Below, piece by piece: positions 1 through 10,064 of a stretch of 32,979 nucleotides of DNA (its first letter is position 1; each line of letters begins with the position of its first letter). Under the pieces are notes generated by a model. That model saw nothing but the letters and a program-made list of their open reading frames with translations, was not told the DNA's origin and did not search any database. The stretch comes from an uncultured Aeromonadales bacterium (lineage in GTDB: Bacteria; Pseudomonadota; Gammaproteobacteria; Enterobacterales; Succinivibrionaceae), in NCBI GenBank assembly GCA_902782145.1, contig CACZLZ010000028.1:1-32979 (forward strand), read 5' to 3'. The translations under genes were made by a program, and so were the position numbers.

Positions 1-419
1 AGAGGATAAGCCGGCCTACTGCTGAAAAGCAGGCCGCCTAAAGCCTCCTTAAGGCTTCCTAAAAATCAGACATCAGGACCCGCATAAAAATGCGGACGCG
101 ACTCTTTTGCCCAAAATTTGCCAGAAGGCCGTTTCTGACAAGAAAACTGGGGGCCGATACTTCCCGATCCCCGGGGTGGCAGTATAGGGGCCTATATAGC
201 CACCATACAGGAAAATGCAGGCGTCAGATAATGTCTTTAGTAGAGTATCGGCATGTCACTCATTAGCAGCGGGTACTAAGTTCAACGTCTTTCTGCAACA
301 GAGCCTTAACTGTCTTTCCGGTTGGCTCAGTTCACGAATAGTGTCGAACTAGAACCATAACAAATTCTGTCACACTTCAATAAAACATATTTATTGTCTA
401 TACATCAGAAATCAATTAA
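1..419. other. Gene-free left edge with three short hairpins
   Basis: No coding region is supported here. Three hairpins lie close together: 13-35 (GGCC and TGCT arms around a GAAA loop, with a 3-nt bulge), 41-57 (AAGCCT/AGGCTT) and 80-95 (CCGCAT/ATGCGG with an AAAA loop). Clustered hairpins occur at ends of IS200/IS605-type elements and in TnpB guide RNAs, but no transposase or TnpB coding is visible, so that reading is only a possibility. The rest, up to the transposase remnant, shows nothing recognisable. Confidence 0.3.
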
Positions 420-1146
420 AAAATACCCTTTTAGTCTACTGTGACTGTATGATGCAGAAGATGAGTATTAGTCAGTGTGCAGAGCACTGCGGAATTTCTA
501 TTCCAACGGCCTTTGAGTAGCGTCATAAGATTTTAGATGCCCTCCAGAACATGCTGAATGAGGTTATTTTAATGGAACCGTTGGGTCTGATGAAACCTAT
601 TTTGCCCTGAGTTTTAAGGGCTCCAGAGGGCTTTTGAGACCCGCCCATCAGCCTGGTTGCTCCAACCATACCCGGGGAATTTCAAACGAACTGCTATGTA
701 CTTCATGCTCTGTAAATCTCAATGGACTCTCAATCGGTAAGGTAACTAACCAGGGAAGAGCCTGTATTGAGAATTTGACGGACTTGATCTATGGGAGGAT
801 TGAAGAGGGTTCATTCCTGGTTACGGACAGTTTAAGTGCTTATGACACCGTTGCTGAGGTAAATAATCAGAACCACATTAAAATTAAACCGGGTAAGCAG
901 AAGCACAGTGTCTTTGACATCCAGACTGTAAACAGTTATCACTCGGAATTGAAGAAGTTGATCAACGGCAGGTTTAAGGGTGTGGCAACCAAATATCTAA
1001 ATTACTATGTGGTGTACCACAACTTTGTGAACATTGCCAAGGAGACTTTAAGTGATAAAACCAAGATCTTAAAGGACTTCGTTTTCAGTACGTTCTGTAA
1101 TTCCCGTGGGTATCAGGTGAAGTTTAGGAATGCCGATCCAGTTTAA
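420..1146 (+). pseudogene. Degraded IS1595-family (ISXO2-like) transposase
   Basis: The 3' part (open from 571 in the frame ending at 1146) encodes an ISXO2-like DDE domain. Visible pieces are SDETYFALSFKG (first Asp codon at 589), RGISNE, VTDSLSAYD (Asp codon at 826) and HSELKKLINGRFKGVATKYL. The upstream part, MMQKMSISQCAEHCGISIPTAFE, lies in another frame from about 449. It is interrupted by TAG at 518-520, where the family usually has Trp (TGG). A frameshift near 560-570 separates the two parts. The N-terminal zinc-ribbon region normally found in this family is absent. The gene is therefore broken by a nonsense change, a frameshift and a 5' truncation. Family assignment is from remembered motifs. 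Confidence 0.75.
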
Positions 1147-1246
1147 GGATTCAGGTACATTTCACAATTTAGAAAGAATAAGTTGCTTAAAGGAGCACTG
1201 TACCTATAAATAGGAATGACAAGTAACGGTGATCGGTGAGATAGAA

Positions 1247-1606
1247 ATGTCAGAGCTGCAAGATGTAATTGTTGATTACAATTCACTAACACATGAAGAA
1301 AAAGTTTGGATCGCCTACCAAACGTTGTTGGACTATTTTGAGGATTATATTTGCTGCAAAGGCTTATTTGACGAATATAAATCAAATAAGATATTTAGAG
1401 TAGTTTTGAAGTTGTTAAGTGATATAAATATCTGCAATAGAAGAGTTAGGCATATTGATTGGAAGCATCCTAAAAGATATGATGGTACACTGATTAGTAT
1501 TATTAAAAAAATTAAAAAGAAATATGCTTCTATTATAGAAACTGGAGGCAATAACGTTTGGCACTTGAATAAAAAGGGCGAATTTCATAGATACCCTAAA
1601 ACTTAA
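1247..1606 (+). CDS. Hypothetical protein, 119 residues, AT-rich orphan
   Basis: I do not recognise this protein. It is rich in Lys, Ile, Asn and Tyr, probably mostly helical, and has no signal peptide or membrane segment. Two Cys are adjacent (DYICCKG) and a third lies in NICNRR. The reading frame could start at GTG 1229, but ATG 1247 is preferred because GGTGAG lies 6 bases upstream. It sits about 100 bp after the transposase remnant and before a decayed gene on the other strand, and its AT-rich codon use differs from the window core. It may be a remnant cargo gene or a small defence or immunity protein, but nothing in the sequence decides this. Confidence 0.45.
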   Translation: MSELQDVIVDYNSLTHEEKVWIAYQTLLDYFEDYICCKGLFDEYKSNKIFRVVLKLLSDINICNRRVRHIDWKHPKRYDGTLISIIKKIKKKYASIIETGGNNVWHLNKKGEFHRYPKT

Positions 1607-1675
1607 TCACTTAAGTGAATTGAGATAGTAAAAATCTATCTATTAACCCTGAAATTTTTTAATGCATACTAAGTT

Positions 1676-2388
1676 TTAAATTACCATGGTTCGCAAAAAG
1701 TTTCCGTAATCATCCGTTAGTATTGTTAGATATTTTAATTCTTTATAAAAAATTCCGTTATTGTCTTTCAATTCCTCGTTTATAAATGTAAAACGCCAGC
1801 AAGAATCTTGTAAAATATATTTTTTTCATTTTAATTCTTCTGCATCCTTAATTGTTAAGGATCTATAAGAATTGCAAACAAGTTTATTAAAATCTGAAAG
1901 ATTTAGTTTTGAAATAAATTCAATGGCAGTGCTTATTACGCTATCCGTGATTGGTATTTCATAATCAAACAAACCTTGACCTAATTCTAAAAATTCTTTG
2001 GTATCAGGTACAAATTTATTGACATTTTTCAGATTCTTTATATATATTGATCAATATTAATCTTTTTTCTTCATCGGTTTTGTTGTCAAACATTATATTT
2101 GACGGAATTTTTTGGTCTTTCATAATACTGGCGTCCTTAGTTTTAAAATATTGTGCTTTGTCGCTTTTCGGTATCAATACAATTCTTGAACAGAGCCTAT
2201 CGAAAAAATTGCTTTATTCACATTCGGGTCTTTTTAAATACCAAAATTTCTTTTAATTCCTTTTTTGCCGTATCATCGAGAATTTGCCTGTTACTGTACA
2301 AGTCTTTATACTTTTCAAAATGAAGCAAGGCTTGTTTTTGAATTTTAACGGTGGTTTGTTTCAAAAATCCATAATTGGAACATATCAT
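1676..2388 (-). pseudogene. Decayed minus-strand gene of unknown product
   Basis: No intact ORF exists here, but the minus strand carries consecutive protein-like stretches in shifting frames. From 2388 it reads MICSNYGFLKQTTVKIQ and continues to TGA at 2218-2220. Next, in another frame, comes DPNVNKAIFSIGSVQELY, then RIVLIPKSDKAQYFKTKDAS with KIPSNIMFDNKTDEEKRL. After a further shift comes KFVPDTKEFLELGQGLFDYE with NLSDFNKLVCNSYRSLTI. Finally, past an in-frame TGA, comes KKYILQDSCWRFTFINEELK, ending at TAA 1676-1678. Joined, these give roughly 235 residues of Lys/Asp/Glu/Ile-rich protein broken by at least two frameshifts and one stop. I cannot name the family; a restriction or phage-defence gene would fit the setting but is not shown. 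Confidence 0.5.
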
Positions 2389-2595
2389 TTCGTGTCATTT
2401 AATATAATAAAGAACGTTGATCGAGATTACGAATTATGGATTTGCCCACTGTCTCCGGAGGAGAAGATCAAGTTTGTATGTTTAAGATCTAATATCGTAC
2501 TCTCATAGCGCAGCAATTCTTTTACTACTGTTTCTCGCACAGAGCCTCCAAATCAAGCAATACGCTTATCGCGATTCCTGACATTCCACTCCCAC

Positions 2596-4266
2596 TTAAA
2601 TAACCCTATACGCTGTCAGACTTCTCTTTACCGTGCATATGATCATAGCGACCCTGATCAGTTTAACTTTCTCAGTAGTTTCACCGTAATGTCGTGACTT
2701 CATCTGCTCAAAAGCCTGCCTGATAGCCGCCTCCTCCCCGCCGGGTTCCATGATCCTTTTGAATTCAACCACCAGTCTGGTATTCCCGGTCATAAGCTCC
2801 AGATCGGACATGCCCTGGGAGTTTACTACCTCCCGTGCTTTGAAAACACGGCGCCGCGGGATCTGGGAATAGATGATGTCCCGGATGGTGTTCTCATCAC
2901 CAAATGCCTTCGAATTGGCACTGACGCATTCGCAAAGTAGGGTGTTGAAAAGCCTAAATACGGACTCCACATCACCATGGTCAAGCATTGACGCCAGATC
3001 TGCAATCCTGCTCCGGGTCTCAATGGTGGGACCCAGGTTATGAATATCAAGGGAAAGCCTGATCAGAGACTCGGCGATCTCATCATTGGGAATAACCAGC
3101 CGGGCCAGATCCTCGTTAACCGATTTAAGGGTGAAATAACCTGTCTGAAGCAGCAGCATTTCCATAGGAATCTGATCGGGTTCCGATTTCGCCAGAAGTG
3201 AGTCACTGTCTATCAGCAGATCTGTGTTTTTCCCAGAACTTGCCCTGTACCGCAGTATGTTGAACAGCTCCAGTTCATCCGCATTCTTCAGATAATGCAC
3301 CAGCAGTGCCGGTGTGCCTCCGCTGGTTGAGTACCAGTAGTTGGCCAGTCCTTTCCCGGGCTCTGCCAGAAATGACAGCAGAGACCAGGGGTTGTAAACC
3401 GTCTCCCGGGCATTGACGGCAAACTGAAAGCCGTTGTAGGTGGCTTTCAGCCGGGCATAAAGATCTTCCTTACCCATATCCAGCACTGCCGCAGCATTCC
3501 GCACATAGGGATCAAAATAGCCGTGCAGTTCTTCCTCGGTTATCCCCAGAAGAGTGGCATAATCGTCATCCACGGAGATATCCAGCAGGTTGTTAAACAT
3601 GGAGAACAGACTCACATGGGCCAGCCGGGTAATGCCAGTGATGAAGACAAAACGAAAGATCCGCTCACAGGATTTGATGGTGGCAAAGAATGAACTGATA
3701 AAATCCACCACCTGCTTTGTTTTCCCGGGATCATCCAGACTGTGGGTGATGGGCGCATCATACTCGTCAATCAGCAACACCAGACTTCCTGTATCGGCGT
3801 CACTGGCATAGTCCATCAGGGCAGAATAAGGAGACAGGGACTTTTCCGCATCAGTCAGTTCCCTTCTTTTCTTGCCCAGCAAAGCGCACTGCAGATCCAG
3901 TGTCAGCTCGTGCTCCCAGTCCCGCAGATCCTTTAGGGCATAGGAGGAAAAATCAAGATGCACCACCCGGTATGTTTTCTCATCCTTCCAGTAATCATCC
4001 TCAGCAATAGCAAGTCCTGCAAAATCCCTGAGGCCATGGGAAAACAAAGATGCAAAAACAGACACCAGCAGAGACTTGCCAAAGCGGCGGGGGCGTGAGA
4101 GAAACACCGGCCGGGCCCGGTTTTTAGCCAGGGTGCTAACATATGAGGTCTTATCCACATAAATCACGTTATCATTGCGGATCTTGGCAATACTGGTATA
4201 TCCGCATGACAGACGAAGCATTGCCGAACTGTCCAAATAGGTTCTTTCCATAAGTTCCATCTGCAA
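2596..4266 (-). CDS. AAA-ATPase-like protein with C-terminal PD-(D/E)XK nuclease-like domain
   Basis: A 556-residue protein with the layout of the AAA-ATPase_like (DUF1703)/PDDEXK_9 family, common in multiple copies in gut anaerobes. Near the N-terminus is YVDKT, followed by the Walker A-like segment SRPRRFGKS (about residues 57-65). The Walker B-like segment VLLIDEYDAPI is at about 163-173. Near the C-terminus, D488 and E501-F-K503 (SDLELMTG, then VVEFKR) match the PD-(D/E)XK core. No signal peptide or TM segment is visible. ATG 4266 and the internal ATGs at residues 3 and 6 are all possible starts. The cellular role of this family is not settled. It stands alone at the border between the AT-rich flank and the GC-rich core. 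Confidence 0.85.
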   Translation of the reverse strand: MQMELMERTYLDSSAMLRLSCGYTSIAKIRNDNVIYVDKTSYVSTLAKNRARPVFLSRPRRFGKSLLVSVFASLFSHGLRDFAGLAIAEDDYWKDEKTYRVVHLDFSSYALKDLRDWEHELTLDLQCALLGKKRRELTDAEKSLSPYSALMDYASDADTGSLVLLIDEYDAPITHSLDDPGKTKQVVDFISSFFATIKSCERIFRFVFITGITRLAHVSLFSMFNNLLDISVDDDYATLLGITEEELHGYFDPYVRNAAAVLDMGKEDLYARLKATYNGFQFAVNARETVYNPWSLLSFLAEPGKGLANYWYSTSGGTPALLVHYLKNADELELFNILRYRASSGKNTDLLIDSDSLLAKSEPDQIPMEMLLLQTGYFTLKSVNEDLARLVIPNDEIAESLIRLSLDIHNLGPTIETRSRIADLASMLDHGDVESVFRLFNTLLCECVSANSKAFGDENTIRDIIYSQIPRRRVFKAREVVNSQGMSDLELMTGNTRLVVEFKRIMEPGGEEAAIRQAFEQMKSRHYGETTEKVKLIRVAMIICTVKRSLTAYRVI

Positions 4267-4479
4267 AGACCCACACCACTACCGGCTCGCTGCCGGTTCA
4301 CCACCTGCTCCGGGACACGCAACTCAAGAAAACTGGACGGTGCCTTCCACCTACATCCAGATCAGAACTGATCAGGCCAGTTCAGCCGCCCAGAATACTT
4401 TCACCTCTGTCCCGCTCTAAAATCCGCCAGAATGGCGCATGCTCCCAGAAAACTGGTCCGATCCAAGAAAAGCCCAGAC
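4267..4479. other. Intergenic region downstream of dapB terminator
   Basis: This stretch separates the dapB terminator from the AAA-ATPase gene, both on the minus strand, so the ATPase promoter should lie here. I see no convincing -35/-10 pair and no gene. Confidence 0.3.
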
Positions 4480-4518
4480 AAAAGAAAAGGGATGAACACT
4501 CCCAAAGCGCTCATCCCC
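4480..4518 (-). terminator. Rho-independent terminator after dapB
   Basis: On the minus strand, GGGATGAGC and GTTCATCCC form a 9-bp stem (one G-T pair) around an 11-nt loop, followed by TTTTCTTTT. It lies about 115 bp past the dapB stop and would end the four-gene run that starts at 7481. Confidence 0.75.
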
Positions 4519-4631
4519 GATTATGGATCTGCCGGAGAAAAATGTCTGAGATCAGTCCCTCAGCATGGGAAAATTCCTCCGACTGGTCCCCGGCACGACA
4601 TCATCCGGCGCAGACCGCTGCCAGGCTCCTA

Positions 4632-6060
<1,429 letters not shown>

Positions 6061-6064
<4 letters not shown>

Positions 6065-6666
6065 GTGTTTTCCTTTTTGTCAGGACCCGTTCTCTTCTCG
6101 GAAGAAGGTGGAAGGGCCATCTGGCGTTTCATTTCCAGGATCTCCAGGATCCGGGAGGAGTCCAGGGTAACCTGCTCCCGCTGCCCGGTGAGGACAAAGC
6201 CGCGCCGGGCATAGAAGTCCCGGGCCCGGGCATTCTCACTGACCACTCCAAGCCGGATATCAAACTCAGTTGCCGCCGGATCATCCGATGGCAGATCTCC
6301 GGAGGCAAGCACCTGCTCCGCAAGTTTCCGCACCACCCCCACGGCGCTGTCCAGCATGCGGCCGCCCACACCCCGGCCCCAGTATTCCTGGAGCACATAG
6401 AGCCCCCGGATCTCAAAGTGCAGGGTACCGGCAATCCGGGCTATGCTGCAGTAGGCCACGGGGGTATCACTGACCATCCCGATCAGGGGAACGCAGATCT
6501 TCTGGGTCAGCCGGCTCTGCCAGCGGTTTTCCAGTTCTTTCTGATCGGGGGCGTCATCGGCGCCGCCGTACATTTCCAGGAAAGCCGCCCTGCGAGAACG
6601 GTATTCCAGATCGGCGAGGAGGCTGACGTCCTTAAGATACCCGACCCTTATCGAAAATTCTCGCAA
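6061..6666 (-). CDS. GNAT-family N-acetyltransferase
   Basis: A 201-residue protein with the GNAT fold signature. Acetyl-CoA binding motif A appears as YWGRGVGGRML (the R/Q-x-x-G-x-G pattern), preceded by the beta strand EIRGLYV. Motif B appears as VSENARARDFYARRGFVLTG. This combination usually denotes an acetyltransferase acting on a small molecule or a protein N-terminus. The substrate cannot be read from sequence. The start is TTG at 6666, because no ATG or GTG precedes the conserved region. It overlaps the 3' end of the M48-like gene by 19 bp, and its stop overlaps the fklB ATG. The C-terminus is a charged tail (SSEKRTGPDKKENT). Confidence 0.85.
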
Positions 6667-7481
6667 TCCGGGACGTGGCTCCTCTGCACTGCCTTGGCCC
6701 TGAGGGCGGCAACATTCTCCAGGGAGGCGGCGATCTTGTCGAAGCGCTCCTGGGTCATGGGATGGATCCTGAGGTACTCATCAGCACCGTGTCCGATCTG
6801 CTGGCTGAGCAGGGCCACGGCGTTGTTGGGATTGAAGCCGCCATAAGCCAGGATGTTGATGGCCACCGTGTCGGCCTCATCCTCCATTTCCACGCTGTAG
6901 GGTCGCACGCCGTCCCGGGTCAGAGGCGATCCGTTCAACCCCATAGCAAAAGCCTGGAAGTCGGCAATGTCACCCACCCAGGCCTCCAGGATATCACCTA
7001 CCCCCTCAGGAGGCTCCTCCTTATGCAGGCGCTCGTTGGTGTGACCCAGAAGATCATGAGCCATGGCATGGGCAACCATATAAGCCACAAGATCCTGCTG
7101 ATAGCCGGCCTTATCCAGCAATCCCTGGGAGATGTAAATGGTCCTGCCACCAAAGGTCGCCACTTTCATCACATCATCGGAGGTGACCGTGTTCTTCCAG
7201 TCACCATATGACGAATAACTGCGATCCGGCAACGCCTTCTCCACCTCAAGAAGAACGCACTGACCGAAGATATGGGGTTTCTTCCTCTGGGTCTCCTGGA
7301 CCCGGCGGCTGTAAAGCTTGTCCATGGCAGCGGTAAGCTGGGCAAACTTGCGCTCGTTCAGGGCGCCGATGTAATAGCGGCCAAGGAAGTTCTTATGGGA
7401 GACCATGGACATCATGGTCTCGCAGCCGCACAAGATCACCGCAGCAGTAGCCGCAGCTAGAACAAATTTCCTGACTTTCAA
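6648..7481 (-). CDS. M48-like lipoprotein with altered zinc motif (HAMAH)
   Basis: A 277-residue protein resembling periplasmic M48 peptidases such as LoiP/BepA. The N-terminus MKVRKFVLAAATAAVILCGC is a lipoprotein signal, with lipobox LCGC and Cys20 as the acylation site. Residue +2 is Glu, so outer-membrane sorting is expected. In the peptidase core the usual HExxH is replaced by H138-A-M-A-H142 (in VAYMVAHAMAHDLLGH). The two His ligands and the third ligand region (E200-DEAD) are kept, but the catalytic Glu is Ala. HPMTQERFDKI near the C-terminus matches the family's conserved HP segment. The start is TTG 7481, chosen because AGGAGA lies 5 bases upstream and the signal peptide begins there. 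It is first in the run leading to dapB. It may bind zinc without cleaving peptides. Confidence 0.85.
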   Translation of the reverse strand: MKVRKFVLAAATAAVILCGCETMMSMVSHKNFLGRYYIGALNERKFAQLTAAMDKLYSRRVQETQRKKPHIFGQCVLLEVEKALPDRSYSSYGDWKNTVTSDDVMKVATFGGRTIYISQGLLDKAGYQQDLVAYMVAHAMAHDLLGHTNERLHKEEPPEGVGDILEAWVGDIADFQAFAMGLNGSPLTRDGVRPYSVEMEDEADTVAINILAYGGFNPNNAVALLSQQIGHGADEYLRIHPMTQERFDKIAASLENVAALRAKAVQRSHVPDCENFR

Positions 7482-7800
7482 GATTTCTCCTGACTTCTAA
7501 AGATGACACGGAACAGGCCCCCAGCTCATGCTCACAGGGGACAACTCGCCACAGTAACCGTCACCTCCGGCGTCTATCCGGAGATCAGCGATCAGCCGTA
7601 AGGAAAGGGAGAAACGCACCCGGTGAAGCCGGCCCCAGACTCCTAAAGGAGCCCTGGGCCGGAGGCAGGATCTCCGATAGCAGATCTCGCCCTGGGGGAC
7701 TGTCCACCGGCTGCCACCTTATGGGCACACCGGCACGGAAACTCCGGCGTGCAGGCATGGGGCACCTCCCGGATCCTAAACTGTTCCCGGGGTCACAGGG
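7482..7800. other. Intergenic region with large hairpin
   Basis: No gene is supported. It holds the hairpin annotated at 7629-7662 and the ribosome binding site of the M48-like gene (AGGAGA on the minus strand, just above 7481). No clear promoter was recognised. Confidence 0.4.
7629..7662 (-). terminator. Long hairpin downstream of the Ala-rich gene
   Basis: CCGGCCCCAGACTCC and its near-perfect complement form a stem of about 15 bp around a 4-nt loop (TAAA on plus, TTTA on minus). It lies about 140 bp after the stop of the minus-strand gene 7801-8397. No uninterrupted T-run follows, so it may be a weak or Rho-assisted terminator or an RNA-stabilising structure. Confidence 0.5.
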
Positions 7801-8397
7801 TCACTTGGTCAGGGCCTTGACAGCCTCCTGGGTCACCCTTTCCTCTGCCTTCTGCCGGACCTTGGCCTTGGCTCCCTCCACGGCCATGTCAGTCAGGGAA
7901 GAAGAAGATGAGGATCCGCTCAGAGCATTCTTGGCATCATTAATCTTCCGGGCAGTGTCAAGCTTGTCCTTGGCTCCGGCCAGATCGGTGCCGGACACAG
8001 AACTGCCGGCAGCATCCAGAGCCTTGGTCTTGGCACTCTCCACGGCGCTGTCAGCAGCTTCCTGTGCCTTGGTCTTGGCTCCCTCAACCGCCATGTCAGT
8101 CAGGGAAGTGCCACCGGAAACCGCAGACACAGCTGAGGAGGCCTGGCCGGCAGTGTCCAGCTTGCTCTTGGCGTCTCCCAATGCGGAGGAGGCGGAACTT
8201 AAGGTTGAATCCGCAGAAGCAGCCTTGTCGGACACCAGACCGGCAGCAGAGGTGACCGTCCGGGCACTGTCCACCTTGTCCTTGGCGGAGGACACAGCCC
8301 CGGCGGCAGCTTCAATGGTGGAGGTATCCTTGGCATCAGCCAGACCGGTGACCAGAAGCAGACCTACGGCAGCAATACCGGCAGCAAATTTATTCAT
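7801..8397 (-). CDS. Secreted Ala/Ser/Lys/Asp-rich repeat protein
   Basis: A 198-residue protein of unknown function. Residues 1-22 form a signal peptide (MNKFAAGIAAVGLLLVTGLADA, likely cut after ADA). The mature part is about three quarters Ala, Ser, Lys, Asp, Thr, Gly and Val, with no Cys, Trp or Tyr and no Phe. It contains imperfect repeats: AKDKVDSAR (38-46), AKSKLDTAG (76-84) and AKDKLDTAR (142-150), and twice SLTDMAVEGAK (98-108, 167-177). The pattern suggests long amphipathic helices or a disordered periplasmic protein, reminiscent of LEA or YtxH-like stress proteins, but this is analogy only. AAGGAGA lies 6 bases before the ATG. It is separated from both neighbours, so it is probably monocistronic. 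Confidence 0.8.
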   Translation of the reverse strand: MNKFAAGIAAVGLLLVTGLADAKDTSTIEAAAGAVSSAKDKVDSARTVTSAAGLVSDKAASADSTLSSASSALGDAKSKLDTAGQASSAVSAVSGGTSLTDMAVEGAKTKAQEAADSAVESAKTKALDAAGSSVSGTDLAGAKDKLDTARKINDAKNALSGSSSSSSLTDMAVEGAKAKVRQKAEERVTQEAVKALTK

Positions 8398-9770
8398 GTT
8401 GATTCTCCTTGTGCTGAAAACAGCGAGATAACGGGAAAAGCAGAGGCATTAGAAACCCCGCTTCCCAATGCATCAAGTCCGGAAACACGTGCTTCCGCAA
8501 GGTGTGTACCCGCTCACCGGCTCCTGCGCGGTCAGAGCACCAGCCGCATGCCGGAACGGAGGGAAACACCGGGCATATTATACCGCCCATGATGCCACTA
8601 ACAGCATCCCCCCGGGGATTAATCCGTGAGTTAGACGGCGGAATGCACACAACATGCCCAGTCCCCCAAAGGAACAGGGAGATCCGGAAGTTCTCCTGAT
8701 CTCCCCCTGCCACCTTCAGATCCCACCTTACGACTTCTCCTTGCGTTCCTCATAATGATCTCTCCCCATGTTCGCCTGGACTCACTTGCAATACCTGTCA
8801 CGTTTCACCCACCTTAAGCCACACGCGTCACACCATATGCCATTGCCGTGTACCCTATGCCGTGTGCTCGCCGCAACCGTCCTACCCAGCACTATCCTGC
8901 CGTACCTGGCGCCCCGACTGGCCGCAACATCCCCTTCCTGCCAAGGATGAGCGGGCAAGACTATGTCAACATAAGCCTCCGGCATAGGATCCTGGCGGAG
9001 ACGCGTCCCCGAACACCCCAGCCGCAGTGGAGCCGCCAGACACGGAGTCCCCAGTCCGGCAAGACTGCAAGCAATCAGTCCCACCGGGAATTCTTCAGGT
9101 AGTAAGGATCTGGTGATGTGGATAATAATGAGGCCGTCTTAAAAATATAATACAGATCCCCCTGTCTTAAATTGTTCCAATTGCGACAGATAATAACCCA
9201 ACGCCACGATAGACATTAATGAAACCATCTCAGGGTTCAGAATGAAGCCGACCTCCAGTATCAAATCACTCAGAACCGTCAATTATATTCAGCCCCTGCC
9301 GATCAATTATCCAGATGCCACCCCTGCTCCGCCCGTCCCTGGACGATTCACCGCCACCATTCGCTAATTGCAAGGCCTGTCCGCGGCTCGTTCAGACGAA
9401 GTCTGGCGGCATGTCATGCCCCATGCTGCCTCACCTGCCGTCCTGCTGCCAGCCCAGTCCCCGTCCTACGTTAGGTCACAAAACCGTGTGTCCAGGCACC
9501 GGAAGCCCCAAAAAATACATATTATTTACACCTTATCTGCGCGGAAAATGGCCCCGTTTTAATCCGTCTGATCATCACCCAGGTGGTAATTTAGATTCAT
9601 TTGAAACAGTTTTACATTTACAGCAAATTTTGCCATAAAAAAAACGGCAAAGATCCGCATAACAGTTTGATTAATTGAAAAAGATTCATTAAAATTTTTT
9701 CAAGTTCTGCGGTATGCGCCTCAGGCCAAAACTGAACTTATGACTGACTGCGGAGATAAGAGGATCACTT
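8398..9770. other. Long non-coding stretch
   Basis: About 1.4 kb without a supported gene. The few short open frames lack family features and plausible starts. Visible items are a minus-strand TATAAT at 8577-8582 (a possible -10 for the Ala-rich gene, with a poor -35), an imperfect hairpin at 9162-9189 (CTGTC..AATTG/CAATT..GACAG), and an AT-rich segment from about 9510 leading into the promoter at 9667-9695. A small RNA or a decayed gene cannot be excluded. Confidence 0.35.
9667..9695 (+). promoter_or_regulatory. Putative sigma-70 promoter for the XRE-like gene
   Basis: TTGATT (9667-9672), a 17-bp spacer and TAAAAT (9690-9695) lie in an AT-rich tract about 75 bp before the ATG at 9771. Upstream, TTTGCC..GGCAAA arms near 9629-9653 flank an A-run and could form a hairpin or an operator. 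Confidence 0.55.
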
Positions 9771-10064
9771 ATGGAAACTGTTCAGCCCCTCGGACTCAAA
9801 ATAAAACGGATCCGCAAAAGCCTGGGTTATTCCCGAGACGAGTTCTCGAAATTGGTGAATGTTCCCTTCAGCACCCTCAAGAACTATGAACTCCTCTACC
9901 GCAACGTCAGCTCGTCACTGGTGCTGACGATCTGCAACCATCCGGTAATGCACAAATACACCCTGTGGCTGGTATCCGACACCACCTGCCCGGAAATCGG
10001 TCAGGTAGAGCCCCCGCCTCTCAAGGGATCTGAGGAAACATCTGAAGAGTCTGACTCCAACTGA
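9771..10064 (+). CDS. Small XRE-like helix-turn-helix regulator
   Basis: A 97-residue protein. Residues about 8-45 (LGLKIKRIRKSLGYSRDEF and SKLVNVPFSTLKNYE) match the XRE/Cro-CI helix-turn-helix, with the second helix pair at SRDEFSKL and PFSTLKNYE. After it, KYTLWLVSDTTCPEIGQVEP resembles the TLWL-x(n)-PE-GQ-x-P tail that I recall from small XRE regulators in marine and enteric gammaproteobacteria. The C-terminus is acidic (SEETSEESDSN) and probably disordered. AAGAGG lies upstream of the ATG and a plausible promoter is at 9667-9695. It stands alone between two long gene-free stretches, so its target is unknown; self-regulation is the simplest guess. Confidence 0.8.
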   Translation: METVQPLGLKIKRIRKSLGYSRDEFSKLVNVPFSTLKNYELLYRNVSSSLVLTICNHPVMHKYTLWLVSDTTCPEIGQVEPPPLKGSEETSEESDSN

